The position numbers and the translations under genes were made by a program. Under the pieces are notes generated by a model. That model was given only the letters and a program-made list of their open reading frames with translations, did no database searches and was not told the DNA's origin. DNA of 64,000 nt from Flavobacteriales bacterium (GTDB lineage Bacteria; Bacteroidota; Bacteroidia; Flavobacteriales_F; PHOS-HE28): positions 3,455,001-3,519,000 of the forward strand of contig JADJWA010000001.1 of NCBI GenBank assembly GCA_016716605.1, in the 5' to 3' direction. Below, one piece after another: positions 1 to 8,876 of this stretch. Within the stretch, counting starts at the first letter, position 1; each line of letters begins with the position of its first letter.

Positions 1-1701
1 CCCTTGATCGAGAAAGGCCTCTTCGAGACCTATGAGCGCGAAGCCGGCCTGCCCGCGCAAGCGCTCATCGACAAGGCCGGTCCAACGCTCTCCGCCGCGC
101 AAGCAACAGCGCTGGATCAGGTACGCTCCGGGCACGCCGATAAGGATGTCGTGCTGCTGCGCGGAGTCACTTCATCCGGAAAAACGGAGGTCTACACCAC
201 CCTTATCGACGAGGCGGTGCGCGATGGCGGGCAGGTGCTCTACCTGCTTCCGGAGATCGCCCTCACGGCGCAGATCATCGAGCGGCTGCGCGCGCGATTC
301 GGAGAGCGCATCGCGGTGTACCACAGCCGCATGTCCGCACGCGATCGCACCGAACTCTGGGTGCGCATGGCTCATGGCAAGGACGCGCCGCCGATCATCG
401 TGGGCGCGCGCTCGGCGCTCTTCCTGCCCTTCAATGACCTTCGGCTTGCGGTGGTGGATGAAGAGCACGACCCCAGCTACAAGCAGCACGAACCGGCGCC
501 ACGCTACCACGCGCGAGACATGGCCATCGTGCTCGCCGCCTTGCATGGCGCCAAGACCCTGCTCGGCAGCGCTACGCCCAGCCTCGAGAGCCAGTACAAC
601 GCGCATTCAGGCAAGTACGCATACGCCGAGCTGCTCACGCGCTATGGCGATGTGGCCATGCCCGCCATCACCTTGGTGGACCTCCGCGATGCCCAGCGCC
701 GCAAGCAGATGCGCGGGCACTTCAGCCAGCCGCTCATCGATGCGATCGATGCCGCGCTGAAGAAGCGCGAGCAAGCCATCCTCTTCCAGAACCGGCGGGG
801 CTACGTGCCCGTGTGGCAATGCGAGAGCTGCGCTTTCGTGCCCAATTGCGACCACTGCGATGTGAGCCTCACCTACCACAAGAAGCTGCATCAGCTGCGC
901 TGCCACTACTGCGGAAGGACCTATCCGCCGCCCACGCAGTGCGCACAATGCGGCAGCAACCGCCTGCGCATGATCGGCTTCGGCACGGAGAAGATCGAGG
1001 AGGAGCTCGCGGAGATCTTCCCTGAGGCGCGCATCGCCCGCATGGATCAGGACACCGTGCGCGGAAGGCAGGCGCTCGATCGCATCCTCACCGGCTTCGC
1101 GCAAGGCGCCATCGACATCCTTGTGGGCACGCAGATGGTGACCAAGGGCCTCGACTTCGATCAGGTGACCACCGTGGGCATCCTCAGCGCCGACAGCCTG
1201 CTGCGCTTCCCCGACTTCCGCGCGCACGAACGCGGCTTCCAGCTCATGGCGCAAGTGGCGGGCCGCGCGGGCCGAAGGGACAAGCCCGGTAACGTGATCA
1301 TCCAAGCGCATGAGGTTCGCAATCCCGTGCTCGACCTGGTGACGCGGCACGATGTGGAAGGCTTCTACCAGCGCGAGATCGAGCACCGTCGCACCCACGG
1401 CTACCCGCCCTTCCTGCGTGTGCTGGCGCTTACCCTACGCCACCGCAACGAAGAGCGCGTGGCCGCCGCCGCAGCGGATCTGGCATCAGCACTCCGCGAG
1501 CACTTGGGAGATCGCGTGCTAGGTCCCGATATCCCCGCCGTGGCCTGGGTGAAGGACCGCCACATCCGCAACCTGCTGGTGAAGCTGCGACGCAGCGCGC
1601 ACCACGAAGAGAAGGCCTTCGTGCGCGAATGCATCGACCGCGTGTTCGCATTGCCCGAGCACCGCGCCGTGCAGCTCGTGGCGGATGTGGATCCGGTGTG
1701 A
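1..1701 (+). CDS. priA: Primosomal protein N' (PriA helicase), 3' part; 5' end outside window
   Basis: PriA is the superfamily 2 DNA helicase that rebuilds the replisome at stalled forks. The frame is open from base 1, and PriA is usually 700-830 residues, so the N-terminal DNA-binding part lies upstream of the window. Counting from base 4, the Walker A motif GVTSSGKT is at residues 54-61, a DEEH box follows near 150, and four CxxC pairs that bind the two structural zinc ions fall around residues 270-320 (CESC, CDHC, CHYC, CAQC). Later helicase motifs include GTQMVTKGLDF and QVAGRAGR. The gene ends 4 bp from the convergent hydrolase gene. Identity is certain; only the start is missing. Confidence 0.97.
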   Translation, partial: PLIEKGLFETYEREAGLPAQALIDKAGPTLSAAQATALDQVRSGHADKDVVLLRGVTSSGKTEVYTTLIDEAVRDGGQVLYLLPEIALTAQIIERLRARFGERIAVYHSRMSARDRTELWVRMAHGKDAPPIIVGARSALFLPFNDLRLAVVDEEHDPSYKQHEPAPRYHARDMAIVLAALHGAKTLLGSATPSLESQYNAHSGKYAYAELLTRYGDVAMPAITLVDLRDAQRRKQMRGHFSQPLIDAIDAALKKREQAILFQNRRGYVPVWQCESCAFVPNCDHCDVSLTYHKKLHQLRCHYCGRTYPPPTQCAQCGSNRLRMIGFGTEKIEEELAEIFPEARIARMDQDTVRGRQALDRILTGFAQGAIDILVGTQMVTKGLDFDQVTTVGILSADSLLRFPDFRAHERGFQLMAQVAGRAGRRDKPGNVIIQAHEVRNPVLDLVTRHDVEGFYQREIEHRRTHGYPPFLRVLALTLRHRNEERVAAAAADLASALREHLGDRVLGPDIPAVAWVKDRHIRNLLVKLRRSAHHEEKAFVRECIDRVFALPEHRAVQLVADVDPV

Positions 1702-1705
1702 GCGC

Positions 1706-3121
1706 TTACCGCTCCACCGCCAACCTCAGCACCGCGCCCTGCTGTTCGCCTTCGAATTCGATTGCGTACAACCCGTTCGCGAGATCTGCGATCTCGAGCC
1801 ATTGCTCAACCGCACCAGCAGCGAAACGGCCGCTCATGATGATGCGCCCATCCGCCGTACCCAGACGCCATTGCGCAGCACCGTCGGCCTTGTCGCGGGC
1901 GATGCGCACCCTCTCCGACGCCGGATTCGGTGCGATGCTCCATTGCGTGCGCCCGTTCTCCGCGATGCCGATGAAGCTGCAAGGCGTGCGGTGGCTGTCG
2001 ATGAAGGACTTCGCATTCAGCAGCGCGGGGAAGGCGCAACCGCTGTGGTCAAGTCCGGCGCCCGCGCTCTGCCCTTGCACGGCCGGTGCGCCGTTGCCCT
2101 GCATGGCGGCGATGGCGACGGTGCTGTTCTGGTAGAACACATGATCGTCGCCTTCGCAATAGATGATGCGCGTAGGACAGGCGGGCGCCCAGTCGTAGAG
2201 GTCGTTATCGCGCAGCGCCTGGCGGAAGGGATGATCCGGGTCATCGATGAAGGCCTGCAGCACCGAGTCGATGAGGATCTCGCTGGGCGCGTCGGGCATG
2301 ATGTCGTCCACCACCCCGGAGCCATTGTTGCCTTGGAAGAGCGGCGGCAGCTCGGTGGCCCAAGGCTCTTCGATGATCTCATTCACCTCGCCGAAGAGCC
2401 AGGGATAGACATAGCGGTATGAGAGGATCACGTAAGGCAGGTAGTACGGTGCGGGATAGGGATCCGGAGAGACCATCACCTGCGCCTGCACGCCGCTCAC
2501 ATCGTACGGCCCGCTGCATGGGGCTGATGCAGTGACGGTGAACTCATCGGCATGCTGCTCCTGCAGCAGCTTGTGCGTGGCCGCACAGGCATGGCCGCCT
2601 TGCGAATAGCCGATGAGGAAGATCTCGCCATTGAGCTGCACGCCCTGCTGAGCGCAGAACTCCCGCGCGGCGCGCATCATATCACGGCTGGCCGTTGCCT
2701 CAGACGCAGCGTGGACGTAAGGATGCGGTCCGGGACTGTCGCCCAGTCCGAGGTAGTCGGGCAGCACGGCCACGTAATCATCGGCGCCGAGGTAGTAACC
2801 CACCACCATCTCCGAGCTGATTCGCGAGGGCACATCTTCCCGGTTGAGAATGGTGCCGTGGTGATAAGTGGCCATGGCATGCTCACAAACTGAACCAACA
2901 GGAACCACCACGGCGCCGCTGGCGATGGTCGGTTGACCGAAAGGATCAACAGTATGATAGATGAGCCGGTGCGCTTCGATGGTGTAATCGGCGCCTTGGA
3001 TCCCTTGCGCGGCCAACTCGGCGGGCGTGTAGGCGATCAGCAGCGAATCGCTGATGAGGGTTTGCGCGCTGAGGGCGAATGCGCAGGCGGTGACAGTGCA
3101 GCTGAGTACGTATCGAAGCAT
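1706..3121 (-). CDS. Secreted lipase/esterase-like alpha/beta hydrolase with T9SS sorting domain
   Basis: A 471-residue exported hydrolase. The start is set at MLRYVLSC, which opens a normal signal peptide (cleavage near ALSAQ); the longer open frame upstream is arginine-rich and unlike a leader. The nucleophile elbow GYSQGG (GxSxG) is preceded by DYLGLGDSPG and followed by plausible acid and histidine positions (CEGDDH near the end of the domain). The layout resembles secretory lipases that hydrolyse esters outside the cell, but the substrate cannot be read from the sequence. The C-terminal ~75 residues (APNPASERV...LANGLYAIEF) form a type A T9SS sorting domain, so the protein should be exported by T9SS and retained at the surface or released. 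Confidence 0.85.
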   Translation of the reverse strand: MLRYVLSCTVTACAFALSAQTLISDSLLIAYTPAELAAQGIQGADYTIEAHRLIYHTVDPFGQPTIASGAVVVPVGSVCEHAMATYHHGTILNREDVPSRISSEMVVGYYLGADDYVAVLPDYLGLGDSPGPHPYVHAASEATASRDMMRAAREFCAQQGVQLNGEIFLIGYSQGGHACAATHKLLQEQHADEFTVTASAPCSGPYDVSGVQAQVMVSPDPYPAPYYLPYVILSYRYVYPWLFGEVNEIIEEPWATELPPLFQGNNGSGVVDDIMPDAPSEILIDSVLQAFIDDPDHPFRQALRDNDLYDWAPACPTRIIYCEGDDHVFYQNSTVAIAAMQGNGAPAVQGQSAGAGLDHSGCAFPALLNAKSFIDSHRTPCSFIGIAENGRTQWSIAPNPASERVRIARDKADGAAQWRLGTADGRIIMSGRFAAGAVEQWLEIADLANGLYAIEFEGEQQGAVLRLAVER

Positions 3122-3149
3122 TGGCGGCAGGGTTTGGCCGCTCAATGTA

Positions 3150-3839
3150 TCAACCTTGTTGATCCGAAGGTGGAGGATGGGCCATTGATACCAGCGCAGG
3201 CCATGGCATCGTGCTCGGCGAAGGCGCCTCAACGAGCACTTCAGCATTCGTGAACGGATGCGTGAACCGCAACGACCGTGCATGCAAGCCAATGCTGCGA
3301 TCCTTCATCGCGCGGCGCGCGCCGTACTTCACATCGCCCATGATGCAATGGCCCCATGCCGCTAGTTGCGCGCGTATCTGATGGAAGGCGCCGCCTTCAG
3401 GCAAACACTCCACCAAGGCGTAGCGATCACCTTGTGCAAGAAGACGCGCACGTGTGACGGCCTCCTCTCCCTCCGCAGTCTTCGATACGATCGCTTTGTG
3501 CCTGCGCGCATCATGCGCGATTCCGTGACGCAACTCTGCTTGCACCACTTCGACACGTCCTTCCACAATCGCCCAATAGCGCTTATCCATGCGCCGCTCC
3601 CGGAAGAGCGATTGCAAGGCGGTGTTCGCTTCCGCTGTTCGCGCCAGCAGCACCAGTCCGCTCACCGGCCGGTCGATGCGGTGCGCGAGTTCCAGCGCAA
3701 GCTCCTTGCGCTCGCGCCGCAACAGCGTGAGCAGGTCCTCATCGCCAGTGGGATCGGCTTGCACGGGCATGCCGGCGGGCTTGCATACGGCAAGCAGCCA
3801 TGGATCGCTGAAGAGAACCGGGATCGATGATGAGGCCAT
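3150..3839 (-). CDS. RluA-family pseudouridine synthase
   Basis: A 229-residue enzyme that converts uridine to pseudouridine in rRNA or tRNA. The catalytic motif HRIDRPVSG (catalytic Asp about residue 56) corresponds to the family motif HRLDRxTSG, with Val-Ser in place of Thr-Ser. KPAGMPVQ near residue 20 and HQIRAQLAAWGHCIMGDVKYG near the end are also typical. No S4 RNA-binding domain precedes the catalytic core, so this is a short form. The start at MASSSIPVLF was chosen because family homology begins right after it; the extra 36 codons upstream run into panB. The target base is unknown. It reads the same way as panB, 40 bp downstream of it. Confidence 0.9.
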   Translation of the reverse strand: MASSSIPVLFSDPWLLAVCKPAGMPVQADPTGDEDLLTLLRRERKELALELAHRIDRPVSGLVLLARTAEANTALQSLFRERRMDKRYWAIVEGRVEVVQAELRHGIAHDARRHKAIVSKTAEGEEAVTRARLLAQGDRYALVECLPEGGAFHQIRAQLAAWGHCIMGDVKYGARRAMKDRSIGLHARSLRFTHPFTNAEVLVEAPSPSTMPWPALVSMAHPPPSDQQG

Positions 3840-3879
3840 GATACTCGCGACACCGGGTCGAGCCCGGAATGGCAAAACG

Positions 3880-4698
3880 CTAGTACTGCTCCTTCGCGCT
3901 CGGGAAATCCCTGCTGCGCACATCGTGCACGTAGCCAACCACGGCATCGGAGATCACCGTGTGCAAGTCAGCGTAGCGGCGCAGGAAGCGTGGATTGAAC
4001 TCCTTGTTGATGCCGAGCATGTCGTGGAGCACCAGCACCTGGCCATCGACACCGCCGCCAGCGCCGATGCCGATCACAGGGATCTGCACGCTCTTGGCCA
4101 CCTCTTCCGCGAGCTTGGCAGGAATCTTCTCGAGCACGAGTGCGAAACAACCAGCCTCTTCCAGGAGCTTGGCATCCTCGCGCAAGCGCTGCGCTTCGAT
4201 CTCCTCCTTGGCGCGCACTACGTAGGTGCCGAACTTGTAGATGCTCTGCGGCGTGAGTCCGAGATGGCCCATCACGGGGATGCCCGCTGTTAGGATCCGC
4301 TCGACAGAGCCGATCACCTCGCGCCCGCCCTCGAGCTTCACGGCATGCGCGCCGCTCTCCTTCATGATGCGGATGGCGCTGTTGAGCGCACCCTTGGTGT
4401 TGCCTTGATAGGTGCCGAAGGGCAGGTCGACCACGATCAGTGCCCGCTGGCAGCCGCGCACCACGGCGCCTGCATGGTAGATCATCTGATCAAGCGTGAT
4501 GGGCAGCGTAGTCTCGTGCCCGGCCATCACGTTGCTGGCGCTGTCGCCCACCAGGATCACATCGATGCCCGCCGCATCGACTAGGCGCGCGAGCGAGTAA
4601 TCATAGGCCGTGAGCATGGCGATGGGCACGCCTCCGGACTTCATTTCCTGCAAGGTGTGCGTGGTGACGCGCTTGGCGTCGGCGGATCCGGTGCTCAT
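3880..4698 (-). CDS. panB: 3-methyl-2-oxobutanoate hydroxymethyltransferase
   Basis: PanB adds a hydroxymethyl group from 5,10-methylenetetrahydrofolate to 2-oxoisovalerate, giving ketopantoate, the first committed step of pantothenate and CoA synthesis in the cytoplasm. Its 272 residues match the family length. MLTAYDYSLARL and VGDSASNV (residues 50-56, metal-binding Asp 52), the GHETTLPITLDQM segment, a KLEGG motif, VMGHLGLTPQS and the catalytic Glu of LVLEKIP are all present. A promoter-like octamer TAGCTTTC lies 21 bp before the start. The neighbour at 4823 is divergent. Confidence 0.97.
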   Translation of the reverse strand: MSTGSADAKRVTTHTLQEMKSGGVPIAMLTAYDYSLARLVDAAGIDVILVGDSASNVMAGHETTLPITLDQMIYHAGAVVRGCQRALIVVDLPFGTYQGNTKGALNSAIRIMKESGAHAVKLEGGREVIGSVERILTAGIPVMGHLGLTPQSIYKFGTYVVRAKEEIEAQRLREDAKLLEEAGCFALVLEKIPAKLAEEVAKSVQIPVIGIGAGGGVDGQVLVLHDMLGINKEFNPRFLRRYADLHTVISDAVVGYVHDVRSRDFPSAKEQY

Positions 4699-4718
4699 GC
4701 TTCCATTGGATGGGTGGC

Positions 4719-4726
4719 GAAAGCTA
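4719..4726 (-). promoter_or_regulatory. Putative -7 element upstream of panB
   Basis: TAGCTTTC on the minus strand, 21 bp before the panB start, has one mismatch to the Bacteroidota -7 consensus TAnnTTTG. No clear -33 element accompanies it. It lies back to back with the octamer at 4794. Confidence 0.3.
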
Positions 4727-4793
4727 GCCCGCGCCGCTCATGGCCCGCAGCTGGCCGTTGGTCAAGCCGCGCAGCCTCCGAAGATCGCCCGGC

Positions 4794-4801
4794 TATCTTT
4801 G
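4794..4801 (+). promoter_or_regulatory. -7 promoter element TATCTTTG
   Basis: TATCTTTG matches TAnnTTTG exactly and continues as GCC. It ends 21 bp before the ATG of the lipoprotein gene at 4823, a normal leader length. The -33 element is not obvious. Its position argues against the longer open frame that begins at 4610. Confidence 0.5.
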
Positions 4802-4822
4802 GCCGCCTCCATCGGCAAACGC

Positions 4823-5911
4823 ATGCACCGTTCAATCCCCTTCGCGCTCCTGGCCGCCTCCTTGCTCACCGCTTGCAGCACCGAGCTCGATATCAACGAG
4901 CCGTACAAGGACATCACCATCGTCTACGGGCTGCTCAATCAGAAGGACTCCGTTCATTTCGTGAAGATCAACAAGGCCTTCCTCGGCGAGGGCAATGCGC
5001 TCGACATGGCCCTGGTGCAGGATTCCAGCGAGTACAGCGGCGAGGCCATCTCATACGCCAAGGTCTTCCGGGTGAGCAGCTCCGGCGCTTTGCTCGATTC
5101 ATTCCCCCTGCTTGATACCACCGTGGTGAACCGTGAGCCGGGCACCTTCTACGCGCCGGTGCAGAAGCTCAAGTATTTCACCACTTCGTTCACCCAAGTG
5201 CTCCCTCCGGGATCCCTTGGAACGCCGATGTACCTCTGGCAGGACGATAGCTACCGTCTCGTGCTGGTCGTGAACGGCAGCACCATCACGGCTGAAACAC
5301 CGATCACCAACGACTTCAAGGTGGACCCCGTGGACCAGGACACGGTGGCCAACGGCGCACGCGTGAACCTGCGCAACATCGCTGGCGACAACTACTCCGA
5401 TTACGAGTTCAATTGGACTTCCCGCGCCGATTGCAAGCGCTTCGTGGTTTCCTGGAGGATGCGCTACGACGAAGTAACCGGAACAGACACCGTGGCCCGC
5501 AGCATCAGCCAGAAGATTGGCTCCCCCAAGGTCTCCTCCTTCGTGAATGAGGATATGGCGGTGCGCCTCTCCGGAACCACCTTCTATCCCGCCGTGGAGA
5601 GCCTGATCAAGAGCCAGTCCGGCTGGCAGAGCGTAGAGCGCCGCATCTTCCGGGGCATGGACTTCGTGGTCTCCGTAGCCAACGACGATCTCCACACCTA
5701 TTTGACCCTGACCGAGCCCGTTACCGGCATCGTGAACGATCGGCCGGCCTACAGCAACCTGGAGAACGCCATTGGCGTCTGGGGCAGCCGCTACGAGAAG
5801 ACCACCCGCGGCAAGCGGCTCAGCACGCAGTCATTCCAGGAACTGATCAACGGCCCCTATACCGGCGACCTGCACTTCTGCTCCCCGCAGGACGCCTTCC
5901 CCTGCCCCTGA
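4823..5911 (+). CDS. Outer-membrane-type lipoprotein, possibly DUF4249-like
   Basis: A 362-residue lipoprotein. The signal MHRSIPFALLAASLLTAC has a lipobox with Cys at about residue 18. The start is placed here because a good -7 promoter element lies just upstream and the lipobox follows at the right distance. The mature part begins with a beta-rich stretch (DITIVYGLLNQKDSVHFVKINKAFLG) and has alternating hydrophobic strands throughout, as in Bacteroidota surface lipoproteins of the DUF4249 type. That family match is from memory of the N-terminal pattern and is tentative. No enzyme motif is visible. The gene lies between panB (divergent) and dnaK (same strand, 161 bp on). Confidence 0.75.
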   Translation: MHRSIPFALLAASLLTACSTELDINEPYKDITIVYGLLNQKDSVHFVKINKAFLGEGNALDMALVQDSSEYSGEAISYAKVFRVSSSGALLDSFPLLDTTVVNREPGTFYAPVQKLKYFTTSFTQVLPPGSLGTPMYLWQDDSYRLVLVVNGSTITAETPITNDFKVDPVDQDTVANGARVNLRNIAGDNYSDYEFNWTSRADCKRFVVSWRMRYDEVTGTDTVARSISQKIGSPKVSSFVNEDMAVRLSGTTFYPAVESLIKSQSGWQSVERRIFRGMDFVVSVANDDLHTYLTLTEPVTGIVNDRPAYSNLENAIGVWGSRYEKTTRGKRLSTQSFQELINGPYTGDLHFCSPQDAFPCP

Positions 5912-6072
5912 CATGCCAAGCTGACAGCGCATCGGCCAGGCTTGGTGCTTGGTCCGCGGCTTCGTGTCAGCCAAGCCGGGCAATTCCCAGATGGCATAGT
6001 GGTTGATCCCGGCGCCCCGCAATTCAAACACTCAACCACACCAACACCTGCGCCGGGCATCGGCGCTGAAGC

Positions 6073-7971
6073 ATGAGCAAGATCATCGGCATCGACCTGG
6101 GCACCACCAACAGCTGCGTCTCCGTGATGGAGGGCAACGAGCCCGTTGTGATCGCCAATAGCGAGGGCAAGCGCACCACCCCCAGCATCGTGGCCTTCGT
6201 TGAGGGCGGCGAGCGCAAGGTGGGCGACCCGGCCAAGCGGCAGGCCATCACCAACCCCAAGAATACCATCTCCTCCATCAAGCGCTTCATGGGCAACTCC
6301 TTTGATGAATGCGCGAAGGAGATCGCGCGCATGCCCTACACCGTGGAGCGCGGCGCCAGCAACACCCCGCGCGTGGCCATCGGCGACCGGCACTTCACCC
6401 CGCAGGAGATCAGCGCCATGATCCTGCAGAAGATGAAGAAGACCGCCGAGGATTACCTCGGCACCACCGTGAGCGAGGCCGTGATCACCGTGCCCGCCTA
6501 TTTCAACGATGCGCAGCGCCAGGCCACCAAAGAGGCCGGAGAGATCGCGGGCCTCAAAGTGCGCCGCATCATCAACGAGCCCACGGCTGCGGCCCTTGCC
6601 TACGGCCTCGACAAGAAGCACAAGGACCAGAAGATCGTGGTCTTCGACTGCGGCGGTGGCACGCACGACGTGAGCGTGCTCGAATTGGGCGATGGAGTCT
6701 TCGAGGTGAAGAGCACTGACGGCGACACGCACCTGGGCGGCGACGACTTCGATCAGGTGATCATCGACTGGCTCGCCGATGAGTTCAAGGGCCAATTCAA
6801 CATCGATCTGCGCAAGGACCCCATGGCCCTGCAACGCCTGAAGGAAGCCGCTGAGAAAGCCAAGATCGAGCTCAGCTCCACCACCAGCAGCGAGATCAAC
6901 CTGCCCTACATCATGCCGGTCGACGGCATCCCGCAGCACCTCGTGCGCAGCCTCACCCGCGCCAAATTCGAGCAACTCGCGGACAGCCTGATCAAGCGAA
7001 CCATCGCCCCGTGCGAGAGCGCGCTGAAGAACGCCGGCCTAAAGACCAGCGATATCGACGAGGTGATCCTCGTGGGCGGCAGCACGCGCATCCCGGCTAT
7101 CCAGGAGGCGGTGAAGAAGTTCTTCGGCAAGGAGCCCAGCAAGGGCGTGAACCCGGACGAAGTGGTAGCCATCGGCGCCGCGATCCAAGGCGGCGTGCTC
7201 ACCGGCGATGTGAAGGACGTGCTCCTGCTCGACGTGACCCCGCTGAGCCTGGGCATCGAGACCATGGGCGGTGTGATGACCAAGCTCATCGAAGCCAACA
7301 CCACCATACCCACCAAGAAGAGCGAGACCTTCAGCACGGCCAGCGACAGCCAGCCGAGCGTGGAGATCCATGTGCTGCAAGGCGAGCGTCCCATGGCCAA
7401 CGGGAACCGCACCATCGGCCGCTTCCACCTCGATGGCATTCCTCCTGCACCACGCGGTGTACCGCAGATTGAGGTCACCTTTGATATCGACGCCAACGGC
7501 ATCCTGCACGTAGGTGCCAAGGACAAGGCCACCGGCAAGGAGCAGAGCATCCGGATCGAGGCCAGCAGCGGCCTGAGCAAGGACGAGATCGAGAAGATGA
7601 AGAAGGAAGCCGAAGCCAATGCCGATGCCGATAAGAAGGCCCGGGAAACGGTGGACAAGCTGAATGCTGCGGATAGCCTCATCTTCCAGACCGAGAAGAG
7701 CCTGAAGGATTACGGAGACAAGATCCCCGATGAGAAGAAGAAGCCCATCGAGGATGCGCTAGCCCGCCTGAAGGACGCGCACAAGGCCCAGGACGCGGAC
7801 GCCTGTGAGAAGCTGATGGCTGAATTGAACACCGCATTCCAGGCCGCGAGCCAGGAGATGTATAACGCAGCCCAGCAGGCCCAGGCCAATGGCGACGCGC
7901 AAGGCCCCACCAGCACCTCGGACCCTGAAGTGAAGGATGTGGACTTCGAGGAGGTGAAGGACAGCAAGTAA
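6073..7971 (+). CDS. dnaK: Chaperone protein DnaK (Hsp70)
   Basis: A 632-residue Hsp70 that binds unfolded segments in an ATP-controlled cycle with DnaJ and GrpE. The N-terminal signature GIDLGTTNSCV, the second signature around residue 196 (here DCGGGTHDVS), and the third VILVGGSTRIPAVQ-like segment are all present, followed by the substrate domain (DVTPLSLGIETMGG...TTIPTKKSETF) and a helical lid ending in EVKDVDFEEVKDSK. The His in signature 2 agrees with my recollection of other flavobacterial DnaKs. The gene stands alone here, without dnaJ or grpE, and is closed by a perfect inverted repeat at 8040. No CIRCE-like operator was found upstream. Confidence 0.98.
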   Translation: MSKIIGIDLGTTNSCVSVMEGNEPVVIANSEGKRTTPSIVAFVEGGERKVGDPAKRQAITNPKNTISSIKRFMGNSFDECAKEIARMPYTVERGASNTPRVAIGDRHFTPQEISAMILQKMKKTAEDYLGTTVSEAVITVPAYFNDAQRQATKEAGEIAGLKVRRIINEPTAAALAYGLDKKHKDQKIVVFDCGGGTHDVSVLELGDGVFEVKSTDGDTHLGGDDFDQVIIDWLADEFKGQFNIDLRKDPMALQRLKEAAEKAKIELSSTTSSEINLPYIMPVDGIPQHLVRSLTRAKFEQLADSLIKRTIAPCESALKNAGLKTSDIDEVILVGGSTRIPAIQEAVKKFFGKEPSKGVNPDEVVAIGAAIQGGVLTGDVKDVLLLDVTPLSLGIETMGGVMTKLIEANTTIPTKKSETFSTASDSQPSVEIHVLQGERPMANGNRTIGRFHLDGIPPAPRGVPQIEVTFDIDANGILHVGAKDKATGKEQSIRIEASSGLSKDEIEKMKKEAEANADADKKARETVDKLNAADSLIFQTEKSLKDYGDKIPDEKKKPIEDALARLKDAHKAQDADACEKLMAELNTAFQAASQEMYNAAQQAQANGDAQGPTSTSDPEVKDVDFEEVKDSK

Positions 7972-8039
7972 GGGTTGGGCAATTCCGGACCGACTTGCCG
8001 GGCACCAGCGCCGAAACAGCCGTCGGATTAGAACCATGC

Positions 8040-8069
8040 AACGAGCCCCGCTGATCAGCGGGGCTCGTT
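8040..8069. terminator. Bidirectional terminator between dnaK and the MORN-like gene
   Basis: A perfect 30-bp inverted repeat whose arms each carry GAGCCCCGC/GCGGGGCTC, centred on TGATCA. It sits between two convergent genes, 68 bp after dnaK and 22 bp after the stop of the gene at 8092. Being symmetrical with AA/TT ends, it could end transcripts from both sides. Confidence 0.75.
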
Positions 8070-8091
8070 CATTCCAAATCGCTTCCCGTGC

Positions 8092-8835
8092 TCAGCGCAC
8101 CGTGTGCACCTTGCCGTCGATGTAGTCCTCCTCGCGCACCTTGGCGCCCGTGGGATCGAAATAGGTCCAGGTGCCGATCCGCGTCGTCTCGAGCGAGCGC
8201 TTATCGCAACGCGCGCGGCCTTTGCATTTGATCGCGCCGCCCGGATGGAATTCGCTGATATCGATGAGGCCCTTGCTCTTGTCGGTGAGCACGAGCGAGC
8301 TGACCGCACGGCCCTCGGCATCGAATAGTTCCATGCGCGAGAAGCAGCCGCCGTTGCGCTGGCGCTCCTCAGCGTAGCGCACTGCGCCATTGATGTAATG
8401 GTCCTTGTAGCAGACCACCTGGCCCTCTGCGTAACGGATCTCACTGCGGGGCTGGCCATTCGGATGCCATGAGCGCTGAATGGCGCGAACGTCATCGGTG
8501 CGCTTGAACTCACGCTCCAATTGTCCGTTGGGGTGGTAGTTCTTGTAGAGCACCAGCAATCCGTTATCGTAGTAGCCCTTGTGCTTCAGATCGCCGTTCG
8601 GGTACTTGTCCTCCACCGACCCCATGCACGGGAACCCGTTGCAGTAGCGAACGCTATCGCCATTGGTGATCGGATTGAAGCGCTCGTACGCGTTCAGGTC
8701 GGGTGCGGGATCATCCCCTGGATCGCCCATCACGTAGTGTTCATCCGCGGCCAGCATCAGGGTATCCGGCTGTGCCGCGCAAACCATCAAGTGTAGAAGC
8801 CCCCCCCAGAGGATGAGCACGCGCTGTCCGTTCAT
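8092..8835 (-). CDS. Exported MORN-variant repeat protein
   Basis: A 247-residue protein with a signal peptide (MNGQRVLILWGGLLHLMVCAAQ). It carries several copies of a YxNGxL/HPNGQ-type motif about 23 residues apart: KYPNGDLKHKGYYDNG, YHPNGQLEREF, WHPNGQPRSEIRY, EFHPGGAIKCKG and YFDPTGAKVREEDYIDG. This is the MORN_2 / YwqK-like pattern, common in Bacteroidota proteins of unknown role; despite the database name there is no sign of a toxin partner here. Six cysteines in the mature part may form disulphides. It is convergent with dnaK and shares its terminator. The function is unknown. Confidence 0.75.
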   Translation of the reverse strand: MNGQRVLILWGGLLHLMVCAAQPDTLMLAADEHYVMGDPGDDPAPDLNAYERFNPITNGDSVRYCNGFPCMGSVEDKYPNGDLKHKGYYDNGLLVLYKNYHPNGQLEREFKRTDDVRAIQRSWHPNGQPRSEIRYAEGQVVCYKDHYINGAVRYAEERQRNGGCFSRMELFDAEGRAVSSLVLTDKSKGLIDISEFHPGGAIKCKGRARCDKRSLETTRIGTWTYFDPTGAKVREEDYIDGKVHTVR

Positions 8836-8876
8836 CGGGCGCTTCGTACGACGAAGGCTGCAAGAAGGTTAACCGC

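Noticed and set aside
607..1398. Long antisense open frame within priA
   Set aside because: In this GC-rich genome, antisense frames stay open by codon bias. It is rich in Ala, His, Val and Leu, with no start context or domain.
3853..3867. CCGGG...CCCGG hairpin between panB and the pseudouridine synthase gene as a terminator
   Set aside because: The stem is only 5-6 bp and no T-run follows it on the transcribed strand.
5914..5971. GCTGACA / TGTCAGC inverted repeat upstream of dnaK as a CIRCE-like heat-shock operator
   Set aside because: It does not match TTAGCACTC-N9-GAGTGCTAA, and the arms are 38 bp apart; I see no support for an operator.
6073..7971. Unusual DnaK signature 2 (DCGGGTHDVS instead of DLGGGTFDVS)
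   Set aside because: I recall a His at this place in other flavobacterial DnaKs, so it is probably normal for the group. The Leu-to-Cys change alone is not striking.
8092..8835. MORN-like protein as an antitoxin (YwqK label)
   Set aside because: It has a signal peptide and no adjacent toxin-like gene, so a toxin-antitoxin role is not supported.
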